This document shows positions 16,743 to 26,295 of a stretch of 64,000 bases of DNA, piece after piece. Below the pieces are notes generated by a model. That model searched no databases and was not told the origin of the DNA. It saw only the letters and a list, made by a program, of their open reading frames with translations. This DNA comes from Clostridium felsineum DSM 794. GTDB taxonomy: Bacteria > Bacillota > Clostridia > Clostridiales > Clostridiaceae. The DNA is taken from NCBI RefSeq assembly GCF_002006355.2, contig NZ_CP096980.1, positions 3,968,001 to 4,032,000 of the forward strand, written 5' to 3'. A program made the translations under genes and the position numbers. The stretch's first letter is position 1. Each line of letters begins with the position of its first letter.

Positions 16743-16935
16743 AATAATATCTCCTTATTACTAATTATACTAATATTAATTCAGAAGCTTCTTAAATAAA
16801 ATTATATATCACAATTTTTTTAATGCAAATGTATCCATACACTATTAGAATAATTTTTTAATATATAAATAATAATATAACTATAGTGTTTTAATATTTT
16901 TACATTATATATACTTTAATTGGAGGACGATTTAT

Positions 16936-17091
16936 ATGAATTTTTTAAGATGGCTAATTGGATTGATTATTTTAATATTCCTGTCATTTTTGATATTTAA
17001 CTCTGTATTATTAGGAATATACTTCCTTGTAATCTTATCCTCTTTAGTTTTTAGCTTGGATATTCTTCTAAGAAGAAAAAAGCTTTTCTAA
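16936..17091 (+). CDS. 51-residue membrane protein
   Basis: A short open frame with a strong ribosome binding site (TGGAGGACG, about 16921-16929) seven bases before ATG 16936. The product has two hydrophobic segments (about residues 5-22 and 24-42) joined by an Asn-Ser turn, and a positively charged tail LRRKKLF, consistent with an inner-membrane hairpin with cytoplasmic ends. It is followed by a clear terminator. The function is unknown. The binding site, charge pattern and terminator make it likely to be real, despite its size. Confidence 0.65.
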   Translation: MNFLRWLIGLIILIFLSFLIFNSVLLGIYFLVILSSLVFSLDILLRRKKLF

Positions 17092-17131
17092 AACTAATAT
17101 TATTAGAAATTAAATCTACCTTATAATATAC

Positions 17132-17199
17132 AAAAACCACTCAAAACTCATGTTTCTTTTTTTATTATGATACATTATTAATTTTGAGTGGTCTTTTTA
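17132..17199 (+). terminator. Terminator after the 51-residue membrane protein
   Basis: ACCACTCAAAA at 17136-17146 pairs with TTTTGAGTGGT at 17182-17192, then CTTTTT. The loop is long (35 bases). Confidence 0.75.
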
Positions 17200-17272
17200 T
17201 AAAAATTTTAATTTTTTCCAATATCTTTTATCATATTGATGTTAATTTTTCTTTAATTTTTGTTATAAAATG

Positions 17273-17281
17273 TGCTATAAT
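17273..17281 (+). promoter_or_regulatory. Extended -10 promoter of the PAP2 gene
   Basis: TGCTATAAT lies 26 bases before the ATG at 17307; a clear -35 is not visible. Confidence 0.5.
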
Positions 17282-17306
17282 GAGACTTGTTAATGGAGGT
17301 ACGAAA

Positions 17307-18278
17307 ATGAAGGAATTAAACACAGAAACATTACAATACTATTTTAAAAAATCTCTTGATTTTATTAACAGTTTTTATCCGTTTATAATCGGAGTTATAA
17401 TTTTCATGTACAATTTTCACATATTTGTAGGAAATTATTCACCAGGGTACAAATTAATAACCTTAATTTATCCAGTTATATTTTTAACTGCTTATAAGGA
17501 TGTAAGAAAAGATGTTCGATGGATATCCTTTATACTCCTAGTTATTCCATTATTCTTGTTTGTATCTTATATCAACAAACATGGATATGCATTTTGGGGT
17601 AGTGTTTTGCAGTGGGAAGCTAAAATGAAAATAGTATTTAATTTAAATCCTATTTTTGATGGTATACCTTTTAATGATGCTTCTTTCGCAAGAATATATC
17701 AAAGTGATAACCTAACTTGGTTTATGCGTCTTGTATATAATAATGGCTTTACACTTTGTACTATGATATGTATTTTCCGTTCTGCAATTTGTAAAGATAT
17801 AAAGAAAATGCTTAAATATATGTGCAGTGCTCACGTATTTCAAATATTTTTAATAAGCCCTTTTTATGTTATTTTTCATCTTCAAGAAGTATGGTTTGTT
17901 CACGGACAACCTGATATGCTTTTAAGGCATTATTCATATAAACAAGCTTATGGTTCAACATTAAATTGTTTTCCATCCATGCATACTTCTATAGCCTTTG
18001 CAGCTTTTTTACTATTACTTAGAGAAAAAAATAAAATTTTTAAAACATTTTGGGGATTCTTTTGCTTAAGTGTTATTTACTCTACTATGTACCTTAAAAT
18101 ACACTGGACAATTGATGTTTTAGGCGGCTTAATTTTGGCATTTTGTTCTGTGAAATTAACAGATTTTGTGTTTGCCAAGCTTCAACCTAAGCTTCAGCCA
18201 CTTATAGATAAATACTATTATAGAAATTCTAGTAAAGATATATCTAATAGCAAATCTGTTTCCAATTTAATTCAATAA
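17307..18278 (+). CDS. PAP2-superfamily membrane enzyme, Aur1/inositol-phosphotransferase-like
   Basis: A 323-residue protein with about six membrane segments. The PAP2 motifs are CFPSMHTS near residue 220 and KIHWTIDVLGG near 265, giving the two catalytic histidines and the aspartate of the lipid phosphatase/phosphotransferase fold. The long N-terminal membrane region and the PSMHTS variant resemble the PAP2_3 (Aur1-like) branch more than undecaprenyl-diphosphate phosphatases. The substrate is unknown, probably a phospholipid or polyprenyl phosphate. The start is ATG 17307 after GGAGG at 17296-17300; the frame is open further upstream but that part overlaps the promoter and terminator. A HAD gene follows after 70 bases. 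Confidence 0.82.
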   Translation: MKELNTETLQYYFKKSLDFINSFYPFIIGVIIFMYNFHIFVGNYSPGYKLITLIYPVIFLTAYKDVRKDVRWISFILLVIPLFLFVSYINKHGYAFWGSVLQWEAKMKIVFNLNPIFDGIPFNDASFARIYQSDNLTWFMRLVYNNGFTLCTMICIFRSAICKDIKKMLKYMCSAHVFQIFLISPFYVIFHLQEVWFVHGQPDMLLRHYSYKQAYGSTLNCFPSMHTSIAFAAFLLLLREKNKIFKTFWGFFCLSVIYSTMYLKIHWTIDVLGGLILAFCSVKLTDFVFAKLQPKLQPLIDKYYYRNSSKDISNSKSVSNLIQ

Positions 18279-18348
18279 TCGAACATAAAGGGCTATGTAT
18301 CAATTTACGGTACAAGCCCTTAATTTATTATTCAAAGGAGATAATTTT

Positions 18349-18996
18349 ATGATAAAAGCAGTTATTTTTGATATGGATGGAGTTATTATAGATAGTGAAC
18401 CCCTTCACCTTGAATATTTACTAAAATTATTTAAAACTCTTAATGTTAGTATGAGTACTTATGAATACTCTAAATTTATTGGAACCACCTCAACATACAT
18501 GTGGGGTATTATAAAAAAACGTTTTAACTTGGATTACTCAGTAGAAACTCTTATCGAAATCGATAGAAATGGTTTTTTTGATTTTCTGTCTTCAAAACAC
18601 AACATAGAGCCTATTTATTATATACCTGAACTTCTAAATACCCTAAAGAAGAATAATTTTAAAATTGCATTAGCCTCTTCATCTCCAATTAAGGTTATAA
18701 GCTATATATTAGATACTCTAAAATTAAAAGAATATTTTAATGAAATAGTTACTGGCGACTATGTTAAAAAGAGCAAACCAAACCCAGATATATTTCTATA
18801 TGCTGCTGATAAACTGGACGTTTTACCTGAAGAATGTATTGTCATAGAAGATTCTCACAATGGAGTATTAGCTGCCAAAAATGCTGAAATGAAATGTATC
18901 GGTTTTAGAAATACAAACTCAGGCAATCAGGATTTATCTAAAGCTGATATAATAATCAATTCTTTTGACGAAATAGATGTTTCCAATTTAAGCTAA
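18349..18996 (+). CDS. HAD-superfamily phosphatase, beta-phosphoglucomutase-like
   Basis: A 215-residue HAD subfamily IA protein. Motif I is DMDGVIIDSE at the N-terminus (nucleophile Asp), motif II is SSSP, motif III is KSKPNPD and motif IV is EDSHNG. A four-helix cap lies at about residues 15-85. These features match the beta-phosphoglucomutase/phosphoglycolate phosphatase branch; the substrate is not predictable by eye. The start is ATG 18349 with AAAGGAGAT. It lies downstream of the PAP2 gene on the same strand and shares no visible terminator with it, so the two may be co-transcribed. Confidence 0.87.
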   Translation: MIKAVIFDMDGVIIDSEPLHLEYLLKLFKTLNVSMSTYEYSKFIGTTSTYMWGIIKKRFNLDYSVETLIEIDRNGFFDFLSSKHNIEPIYYIPELLNTLKKNNFKIALASSSPIKVISYILDTLKLKEYFNEIVTGDYVKKSKPNPDIFLYAADKLDVLPEECIVIEDSHNGVLAAKNAEMKCIGFRNTNSGNQDLSKADIIINSFDEIDVSNLS

Positions 18997-19021
18997 AAAT
19001 CTTTAAATACATATAAATAAA

Positions 19022-19066
19022 AAAATTCTAACACTATATATTTTAAATTATTAATGTTAGAATTTT
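19022..19066. terminator. Terminator between convergent genes
   Basis: AAAATTCTAACA near 19022-19033 pairs with TGTTAGAATTTT at 19055-19066, with A and T tracts on both sides. Confidence 0.8.
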
Positions 19067-19085
19067 ATTATATTTATAATATTTT

Positions 19086-21419
19086 TTAACTAAATTCATT
19101 ATTTTTTCCAGAAAGGAATTTTTCTTCAAACATGTATGCTGTAATAGGTCTACTAAATACATATCCTTGAACCTGATCACATCCAAGTTCTTTTATTATT
19201 TTGAGTTGTTCTTTTGTTTCTACTCCCTCAGCTATTGTTAAAATATTAAGTCCTTCAGATAACATTTCTATTGCTTTTACAATATAACGCTTATTCAAAT
19301 CATCCGTAATATTATCAATTAATTCTTTTGCAATCTTTAAACGTTCAAATGAAAATTGCTGTATATAACTTAAAGAAGAATATCCTGTTCCAAAATCATC
19401 TATTGAAATTGATACTCCCATATTGTTTAACATAGAGAATATCTCTTCTAAAACTATTTCACCCTTCATTGCAATATTTTCTGTGATTTCTATATCAATC
19501 CAACTAGGTTGAAGTCCATATTTTGTTATTATTTTATTTATCTTACTAGCAAACTTTACACTACTAAGTTGATTAGGCGAAATATTAATAGACATTTTTA
19601 ACTCCATTCCAAATTTTTTATTCCATATTCCAATTTGTCTTGCTGCAGTATTCATAACCCAATCACTTATTTGTTCAATACAACCAATTTCTTCTGCTAT
19701 TCTGATAAACTTGTTTGGTGGAATGTTTCCTTTTACAGGAGAATTCCATCTAATAAGTGCCTCCATACCAATCAACTTATTTTGTTTTATATCTACTTGT
19801 GGTTGATAGTATAGTTCAAATTCTTTATTGTAATTTGCATTTTTTAGAAGTATCTCAATTTCATTTTTTTCAACAATTGCATTACTCATATACGAATTAA
19901 AAAACGAGTAAGTATTTTTCCCTTTAGACTTTGCATCATACATTGCTATATCTGCATTTTTCAAAAGAACATTTCTAGATAATGCATCGTCTGGAAATAC
20001 TGAAATTCCTATACTAAGCGTCATATTAAATTCATAGCTATCTACATAAACACTTTTATTACAAGTACTACTAATATCCTTGGCAAGTTTTTCGATATCA
20101 GGTCTACTAATCTCTCCCTCTAGTGCAATTACAAATTCATCTCCACCTAACCTCGCTAAAATACCCTTTTTATGAATTCCCTCTTCTAATCTTTTAGATA
20201 TTTCAATTAATATATAATCACCTATATCATGACCATATATATCGTTTATGGTCTTAAATCTATCTACATCAATATAAAATATAGTTATTTGCTGATTTGT
20301 TTTTTTATCATTTATAATATAATCTAAATATTCATTTAAATATCTTCTATTATAAATATTTGTAACAAAATCATGGTTGGATATATATTCTAATTGTTCA
20401 TTTTTTTGCAAAAGTTCCTTTGTGCGTTCCTCAATTTTTTCCTCTAAGATTAAATTCATGTTTTTCTCATCGGTAAAGAGCTTTTCATTATTTATAGCTT
20501 TTTGTACATAATTACTTAATACTTCATAAACTACATAAATAAAGATCAGCATTACTATTTTTTCAAAATTGAAGTCACCAAATATTATACTTATTGGAAT
20601 AGTGAATAATAAAACTAAACCCTTTTTGGTACTTCCAACATTTTTAACTTCAGAATAAAACTTATCTGCCCATTCGGAGGTATTGTATTTTAAAACATTT
20701 AATCCACCAAATGAAATAATCATTAAGGACATGGCATACATAAAATCTGTTATAGAATTTGGAACATATGAATTATAAAAATACTGATACACGTAAATCA
20801 AATCAACAATAGCATACATTGCTGATCCTAAAATAGTAATATATATGCCTTTAATTAATCTACCTCTACGTAAAGAAAACAAACCGACTACAATACAATT
20901 AATAATTAAAAAATCTGTAATAATGTATATAAACTCAGTTATATTATCTATATTTTCTATAAATATAGATAGGCTTCTGTGTAAAAACAAAAACCAAAAT
21001 ATAACAAAACAACTTATCGTTATTGCAAAAACATCAATAATAAGCTGAACTAAATTTATACCCTTAACAAACTTCTTCATATATATAACTGCTGCAACTA
21101 ATATACCTATATTAGTCCCTAAATAAAGAAAATTAAATAAACTAATATTTTCCGGATTGATTCCAAGTAATAATTCACAAACTCCCCATGCTATATCTGA
21201 TAATGCCCAAATTAACGATGCTAAAGATAAAATAAACCAAACGTTCCTTGATCTTTCTGATTTTTTATAAACATATATTAATATAAAAAATGAAATTAAA
21301 GTTCCTATCGGAGATAATATATCACCAAATAAATTAGATTGAAAAATTGCCGAAATAAAATATACTATAATATAAACTACTAATAAAATATGTACAAATA
21401 TCCTATGTCCTTTTTCCAT
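19086..21419 (-). CDS. Membrane-bound GGDEF-EAL c-di-GMP enzyme
   Basis: A 777-residue protein. About nine hydrophobic segments fill residues 8-300, followed by a short coiled coil (about 315-350), a GGDEF domain with intact GGDEF near residue 428, and an EAL domain from about 525. EAL catalytic features are intact: EALIRW, NISPNQ, DIEITE, IDDFGTGYSS, AEGVET and QGYVFSRP. It could both make and degrade c-di-GMP; with an intact EAL site I expect phosphodiesterase activity to be important. The GGDEF RxxD site is absent. The start is ATG 21419, six bases after AGGGTGA; a TTG eight codons upstream is in frame but has no binding site. Confidence 0.9.
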   Translation of the reverse strand: MEKGHRIFVHILLVVYIIVYFISAIFQSNLFGDILSPIGTLISFFILIYVYKKSERSRNVWFILSLASLIWALSDIAWGVCELLLGINPENISLFNFLYLGTNIGILVAAVIYMKKFVKGINLVQLIIDVFAITISCFVIFWFLFLHRSLSIFIENIDNITEFIYIITDFLIINCIVVGLFSLRRGRLIKGIYITILGSAMYAIVDLIYVYQYFYNSYVPNSITDFMYAMSLMIISFGGLNVLKYNTSEWADKFYSEVKNVGSTKKGLVLLFTIPISIIFGDFNFEKIVMLIFIYVVYEVLSNYVQKAINNEKLFTDEKNMNLILEEKIEERTKELLQKNEQLEYISNHDFVTNIYNRRYLNEYLDYIINDKKTNQQITIFYIDVDRFKTINDIYGHDIGDYILIEISKRLEEGIHKKGILARLGGDEFVIALEGEISRPDIEKLAKDISSTCNKSVYVDSYEFNMTLSIGISVFPDDALSRNVLLKNADIAMYDAKSKGKNTYSFFNSYMSNAIVEKNEIEILLKNANYNKEFELYYQPQVDIKQNKLIGMEALIRWNSPVKGNIPPNKFIRIAEEIGCIEQISDWVMNTAARQIGIWNKKFGMELKMSINISPNQLSSVKFASKINKIITKYGLQPSWIDIEITENIAMKGEIVLEEIFSMLNNMGVSISIDDFGTGYSSLSYIQQFSFERLKIAKELIDNITDDLNKRYIVKAIEMLSEGLNILTIAEGVETKEQLKIIKELGCDQVQGYVFSRPITAYMFEEKFLSGKNNEFS

Positions 21420-21594
21420 TATTTTCACCCTATCAACATTCAAAATTATTTTTTATTACTAATTTAACTTCAAATTTTACATTTAATATATCGACTTATT
21501 TTTCAAAAAAAATAGTGTGAAATCCTTATTTTTATAGAATATTTTAATTTCAGTAAATTTTATTTCCTCATTAGCATATTTTTTACAAAAAACA

Positions 21595-21635
21595 AAAGAA
21601 ATTAAGGATAATTATAAATTATCCTTAATTTCTTT
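21595..21635 (-). terminator. Terminator of prfC
   Basis: AAAGAAATTAAGGATAATT and its exact complement form a 19-bp stem at 21595-21635 with a three-base loop, directly after the prfC stop. Confidence 0.85.
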
Positions 21636-21650
21636 ATTAAATTTATATGC

Positions 21651-23231
21651 TTATTTACTTATATCCGAAAGAACAAGACCTTCATTGTGCTGAATTGCCC
21701 AGCTTATAGACCATTCGCTTTGGAATAACAATAAACTTCTTTCATTTACATCCTTAACTATTTTAGTATCAGATGTAATTGTAAGATTTTCAGCATCTCC
21801 TTCTTCTATCCATCTTATATATTTAAATGGTAATATATCCATCTTTATCTCAACATTGTATTCATTTTGAAGTCTATATTGAAGCACTTCAAACTGAAGA
21901 ACACCAACTACTCCAACTATAAGCTCTTCTATTCCTATATTTACCTCTTTAAATACTTGAATAGCACCTTCTTGAGCTATTTGAGTTATTCCTTTAATAA
22001 ACTGCTTTCTTTTCATTGTATCAACAGTTCTAACTCTTGCAAAATGTTCTGGAGCAAAAACGGGAATTCCCTCAAATTTAAACTTATCTGAACTCTTACA
22101 TAAGGTATCACCTATATTAAAAATACCTGGATCAAAAACTCCTATGATATCTCCAGCGTAAGCTTCCTCAATTATTTCTCTATCTTGAGCTAAAAATTGT
22201 TGTGGTTGAGTAAGCTTTACAGTATTTCCCTTTTGAACATGATTTACTTCCATACCTTTTTCAAATTTACCTGAACATATTCTCATAAAGGCAATTCTAT
22301 CTCTATGGGCCTTATTCATATTCGCTTGAATTTTAAACACAAAAGCTGAAAATTCATTATCAAATACATTTATTTCACCCTTATCGGAATTTCTAGGTGT
22401 TGGTGCTGTAGTAAGTTTTAAAAATTCCTCAAGAAATGGTTCTACACCAAAGTTTGTAAGTGCACTTCCAAAAAATACTGGTGTTATTTCTCCCTGTCTA
22501 ACTCTTTCTATATCGAATTCATCTCCAGCTATATCAAGAAGCTCAATATCTTCTGAAAGCTTTTCTTGAAGCGCTTCACCTAAAAGTCCTGCTAAAGCCT
22601 CATCATTTACATCACCTTCAACATCTTCTACTTCTGTTTGACCATGATTTCCACCATTAAAAACATGAACTGCTTTTTTTCTTCTATCATAAACACCTTT
22701 AAAATCTTTACCTGCACCTATTGGCCAGTTTATAGGATATGATTTTATTCCAAGTTCTGTTTCTATTTCTTGAAGAAGTTCAAAAGGATCTCTACTTTCT
22801 CTATCCATCTTGTTTACAAATGTAAATATAGGTATTCCTCTAAGACTACAAACATGAAATAATTTTTTAGTTTGAGCCTCTATACCTTTAGCTGCATCGA
22901 TTACCATAACAGCACTATCTGCTGCCATAAGTGTTCTATATGTATCCTCACTAAAATCCTGGTGACCAGGGGTATCAAGTATATTAATACAGTAGCCTTC
23001 ATAATTAAATTGCATAACTGAAGACGTAACAGATATTCCTCTTTGTTTTTCTATTTCCATCCAATCTGATACTGCATGTTTTGAAGCTTTTCTTGCTTTA
23101 ACAGAACCTGCAAGTCTTATTGCTCCTCCATATAACAAAAGTTTTTCAGTAAGTGTAGTTTTTCCAGCATCTGGATGGGATATTATAGCGAACGTACGCC
23201 TTTTTTCTATTTCACTAACCAACTCTGACAT
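21651..23231 (-). CDS. prfC: Peptide chain release factor 3
   Basis: A 526-residue translational GTPase that removes RF1 and RF2 from the ribosome after termination. The G domain has SHPDAGKTT at 18-26, DTPGHQDF and NKMD, followed by EF-Tu-like domain II and the RF3-specific C-terminal domain (VGVLQFEVLQYRL). The length matches RF3 (about 525-530) and not EF-G. The ATG at 23231 follows AGAGGAG. It is a single gene with its own terminator. Confidence 0.95.
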   Translation of the reverse strand: MSELVSEIEKRRTFAIISHPDAGKTTLTEKLLLYGGAIRLAGSVKARKASKHAVSDWMEIEKQRGISVTSSVMQFNYEGYCINILDTPGHQDFSEDTYRTLMAADSAVMVIDAAKGIEAQTKKLFHVCSLRGIPIFTFVNKMDRESRDPFELLQEIETELGIKSYPINWPIGAGKDFKGVYDRRKKAVHVFNGGNHGQTEVEDVEGDVNDEALAGLLGEALQEKLSEDIELLDIAGDEFDIERVRQGEITPVFFGSALTNFGVEPFLEEFLKLTTAPTPRNSDKGEINVFDNEFSAFVFKIQANMNKAHRDRIAFMRICSGKFEKGMEVNHVQKGNTVKLTQPQQFLAQDREIIEEAYAGDIIGVFDPGIFNIGDTLCKSSDKFKFEGIPVFAPEHFARVRTVDTMKRKQFIKGITQIAQEGAIQVFKEVNIGIEELIVGVVGVLQFEVLQYRLQNEYNVEIKMDILPFKYIRWIEEGDAENLTITSDTKIVKDVNERSLLLFQSEWSISWAIQHNEGLVLSDISK

Positions 23232-23426
23232 CTTAAATCTCCTCTACATAGGCATATTAATAACAACTATAAATTATATCAGTTTATATAGTTTTTTTCA
23301 ACATAATCAAATCCTCCTTACTGCACGGTTCTATTAAATATATCGATGAACTATTTACAACAAACTATAAATAGAAAATATGATATAATTGTTTTGATAT
23401 ACATATTAAAGTAAATCACAATAATA

Positions 23427-23435
23427 TGCTATAAT
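23427..23435 (+). promoter_or_regulatory. Extended -10 promoter of the Cof-type HAD gene
   Basis: TGCTATAAT lies 29 bases before the ATG at 23465. No convincing -35 is visible. Confidence 0.5.
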
Positions 23436-23464
23436 TAAACTGAATCTAATATTGGAGGTTTCTA

Positions 23465-24271
23465 ATGTATAAATTAATTGCACTTGATATGGATGGTACT
23501 CTTTTAAATGATGATAAAACAATATCTGAAGAAAACAAAGAAGCTATAAAAATGGCTAAAAGCTTAGGATATAAAGTTGTTTTGTCTACCGGTAGACCTT
23601 TGAAGGGAATTGAGCGCTACCTTGAAGAATTAAATTTAGTTGATGAAGATGATTATGCTATAGCTTTTAACGGTGGCTTGGTGCAGAACACAAAAACAGG
23701 TCAAATTCTAGGTAAAAAACTACTTAAATTCGAAGATCTAGATAGATTATATAAATTAAGCGAAAAATTCAATGTAAATATACATATGTTAAGTATAGAT
23801 GAATGTATAACTCCTAAAAAGAATCCTTATACAGATGTAGAAGTTAATTTAAATCAAATAAAATTGATAGAAAAAAATTTCAGTGAGTTACCTAGGGATA
23901 CTGTTGTCGTAAAAATAATGATGATAGATTCTAAAGATAATTTAGATAATGTAGAAAAACTTTTACCTAAAGATATATATGATGATTATTGTGTTACTAG
24001 AAGTTCTGAAATTTTCCTTGAATTCTCTCCCAAGGACATACACAAAGGAATGGGACTAAAAATTTTATCTGATCACCTCGGATTAAAAAAAGAAGAACTC
24101 ATTGCCGTTGGTGATGCTGGAAATGATATATCCATGATAGAACATGCAGGTCTTGGGGTTGCAATGGGAAACGCATTTCCTTCTGTAAAAGAATGTGCCG
24201 ATTATATAACAGATAGCAATGAAAATTCCGGTGTTGCAAAGGTTATTCACAAGTTCATGATAAATCAATAA
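23465..24271 (+). CDS. Cof-type HAD hydrolase
   Basis: A 268-residue HAD subfamily IIB (Cof/YidA-like) phosphatase. Motif I is DMDGTLLNDD at 8-17, motif II is STGRP near 40, and motif III-IV is GDAGNDISMIEHAG near 217. The cap domain lies between about 80 and 190. Family members dephosphorylate small sugar phosphates, pyridoxal phosphate or FMN; the exact substrate is unknown. The ATG at 23465 follows TTGGAGG. It is monocistronic, with promoter and terminator seen. Confidence 0.9.
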   Translation: MYKLIALDMDGTLLNDDKTISEENKEAIKMAKSLGYKVVLSTGRPLKGIERYLEELNLVDEDDYAIAFNGGLVQNTKTGQILGKKLLKFEDLDRLYKLSEKFNVNIHMLSIDECITPKKNPYTDVEVNLNQIKLIEKNFSELPRDTVVVKIMMIDSKDNLDNVEKLLPKDIYDDYCVTRSSEIFLEFSPKDIHKGMGLKILSDHLGLKKEELIAVGDAGNDISMIEHAGLGVAMGNAFPSVKECADYITDSNENSGVAKVIHKFMINQ

Positions 24272-24285
24272 AAAATATTTTTAAT

Positions 24286-24320
24286 AAAAGCTTTCTACCG
24301 TCAAAGTGTGAAAGCTTTTT
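24286..24320 (+). terminator. Terminator of the Cof-type HAD gene
   Basis: AAAAGCTTTC at 24286-24295 pairs with GAAAGCTTTT at 24310-24319 and runs into a T tract. Confidence 0.85.
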
Positions 24321-24338
24321 ATTTAAATCCAATATATA

Positions 24339-25592
24339 TCACAAATAGCTAATAAGTAATGCTAAATTAAGAAATGTAACTATAACCCCTATTATTACTA
24401 GTGAAATTTTATCTAGCACAGAATTAACAAACTTGCCCATAACCTTTTTTGAGGATGTAAGATAAATTTGTGTAAATATGGTAATTGGCAATTCAATACT
24501 TAAAAGCATCTGAGAATATATTAGACCCTTAAATGGATTACTTATAAAAAATATAACTACAGCTGCTGAAATTAGCGTTATAATAACTCCTACTTTAGTA
24601 TGACTATCCTTTATATCATAAGGCTCCTTGTATATTCCAGCAAAAATACTTCCTCCTGCCATTCCTGCCGTAACTGTTGATGCTATTCCAGCAAATAAAA
24701 GTGCTATGGCAAATATGCCTGCTGAAAAACCTCCTAAAAGTGGCCTTAAAAGTGATTGTGCTTCTGAAAGCTCATTGACCCTAATATTCATTTTAAAAAA
24801 TGTTGCTGCCGATAATAGTATCATTGCACTATTTATTGCAAATCCAATAAGCATAGAAATAATAGTATCCAAGAATTCATACCTAAGCTGCCTTTTTATA
24901 ACCTCTTCCTTTTCAAGATTCCACTGCCTACTTTGTATTATTTCAGAATGAAGAAATAAATTATGTGGCATTACAACAGCTCCAAGAACACTCATTATTA
25001 TGGGCATGGAATTTTTAGGAAATGTAGGCTTTACAAAACTTACCACTGCTGTGTTCCAATCTATTTTTATAAGTAATAGTTCAAATAGAAATGATAGACC
25101 TATTATTGAAACAAATCCAATCATCAATTTTTCAAGCTTTTTATAGGAATTAGAAAAAAGCATCCATATAACTAATGCCAGCATAATGAGTGTTCCAAGT
25201 TTTATGGGCAATTTAAATATCATGTTTAAAGCAATTGCTCCACCAAGAAGCTCTGCCATTGCTGTAGAAATTGAGGCTATAATAGCGCTATATAATATTA
25301 TATTAGTAAGCCAGGGTTTAAACCGCTTACTAACTGCTTCTGAAAGACAGTCTCCTGTAACAATACCTAAATGTGCTGCATTGTGTTGAAGTACTACAAG
25401 CATTATAGTTGATAGTGTAACTATCCATAAAAGTGAGTATCCATAATCTGCACCTGCTGATACATTTGAAGCCCAATTTCCTGGATCTATAAATCCAACT
25501 GTAACTAATAATCCTGGTCCTATATATTTAATAAAATCTATCGCCGTACGTTGTGCATTATGCTTTCCTCTAAATACATTGATTTTTATCAA
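24339..25592 (-). CDS. mntH: NRAMP-family divalent metal (manganese) transporter
   Basis: A 417-residue membrane protein with about eleven transmembrane segments. The metal-site motifs DPGN (36-39) and MPHN (VVMPHNLFLHS) are intact, as in NRAMP/MntH proton-coupled Mn2+/Fe2+ importers. The start is TTG 25592, because AGGAGGTGAT is centred seven bases upstream; the frame also extends to an ATG ten codons earlier, which lies before the binding site. A MarR-type regulator gene lies upstream on the same strand, but a terminator separates them. No MntR (DtxR-type) gene is nearby. Confidence 0.9.
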   Translation of the reverse strand: MIKINVFRGKHNAQRTAIDFIKYIGPGLLVTVGFIDPGNWASNVSAGADYGYSLLWIVTLSTIMLVVLQHNAAHLGIVTGDCLSEAVSKRFKPWLTNIILYSAIIASISTAMAELLGGAIALNMIFKLPIKLGTLIMLALVIWMLFSNSYKKLEKLMIGFVSIIGLSFLFELLLIKIDWNTAVVSFVKPTFPKNSMPIIMSVLGAVVMPHNLFLHSEIIQSRQWNLEKEEVIKRQLRYEFLDTIISMLIGFAINSAMILLSAATFFKMNIRVNELSEAQSLLRPLLGGFSAGIFAIALLFAGIASTVTAGMAGGSIFAGIYKEPYDIKDSHTKVGVIITLISAAVVIFFISNPFKGLIYSQMLLSIELPITIFTQIYLTSSKKVMGKFVNSVLDKISLVIIGVIVTFLNLALLISYL

Positions 25593-25652
25593 CAGATCAC
25601 CTCCTAAATATATAATTTCCATAACTAAGAGTATTATTGCAAAAAAATATAA

Positions 25653-25705
25653 GAAGAAAGATTTATTTTATTACCTATAAGATCCCAAAATAAATCTTTC
25701 TTCTC
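25653..25705 (-). terminator. Terminator between the MarR-type gene and mntH
   Basis: GAAGAAAGATTTATTTT at 25653-25669 pairs exactly with AAAATAAATCTTTCTTC at 25687-25703 (17 bp), followed on the minus strand by a T-rich stretch. It ends the MarR-type gene and partly uncouples mntH from it. Confidence 0.85.
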
Positions 25706-25716
25706 ACAATGTTTTA

Positions 25717-26151
25717 TTAATTATTATCTTCCATAGATTTCAGTAAAATTCTAAAGTCATTTGATATATCTTCCTTGTTATCTTCTGGAACATCCCCTAA
25801 AATTTTCTTGAAGTATAAATTAAAATCATCACGAATGCTCTCATATATCTTTTGTCCGTTTTCTGTAAGTTTTAAAATTACATGTCTCTTATTTTCAGGG
25901 TGTATATGTCTTAAAAGAAACTTTTCATCTACAAGATTATTAACCAATTTATTTACAGAATTTTTGTCAAGATACAATATTTTAGAAAACTCATTAATAG
26001 TAATTTCTCCTATTTTCCCTATTTCAAAAATACCATGAACTTCCATTACAGAGATCTCAAGTTCTTCTGCTTTTATATATTCTATTACTCTCAACTTATC
26101 TATAATTTTTTGTAAAACATCAACAATACAAAATTTACTCTGAGATATCAT
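25717..26151 (-). CDS. MarR-family transcriptional regulator
   Basis: A 144-residue winged-helix protein. The DNA-binding region is at about 50-95 (ITINEFSKILYLDKNSVNKL followed by VDEKFLLRHIHPENKRHVIL, the wing). N- and C-terminal helices would form the dimer interface. The start is ATG 26151 with GGGGTGG just upstream; a GTG three codons earlier overlaps that site. Regulated genes are unknown. The gene itself or the downstream mntH are candidates by position only. Confidence 0.85.
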   Translation of the reverse strand: MISQSKFCIVDVLQKIIDKLRVIEYIKAEELEISVMEVHGIFEIGKIGEITINEFSKILYLDKNSVNKLVNNLVDEKFLLRHIHPENKRHVILKLTENGQKIYESIRDDFNLYFKKILGDVPEDNKEDISNDFRILLKSMEDNN

Positions 26152-26295
26152 TTCACCCACCCCAATTCAGTATACTACTTTATTTACATAACTAAATCAG
26201 TTGATTATAAGTACACTCATAATAATATCATCAATTATACTGAATTTCTATAGAAAATTAATAAATGTTACATTTGATTTTCTAATAGCTAAAAA

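Noticed and set aside
16743..16935. Riboswitch upstream of the ECF S component
   Set aside because: No TPP, FMN, cobalamin, preQ1 or other known core sequence could be found; only AT-rich DNA.
24628..24951. 107-codon open frame on plus
   Set aside because: Antisense shadow of the NRAMP transporter gene; Ala/Ile/Pro-rich product, no start signals.
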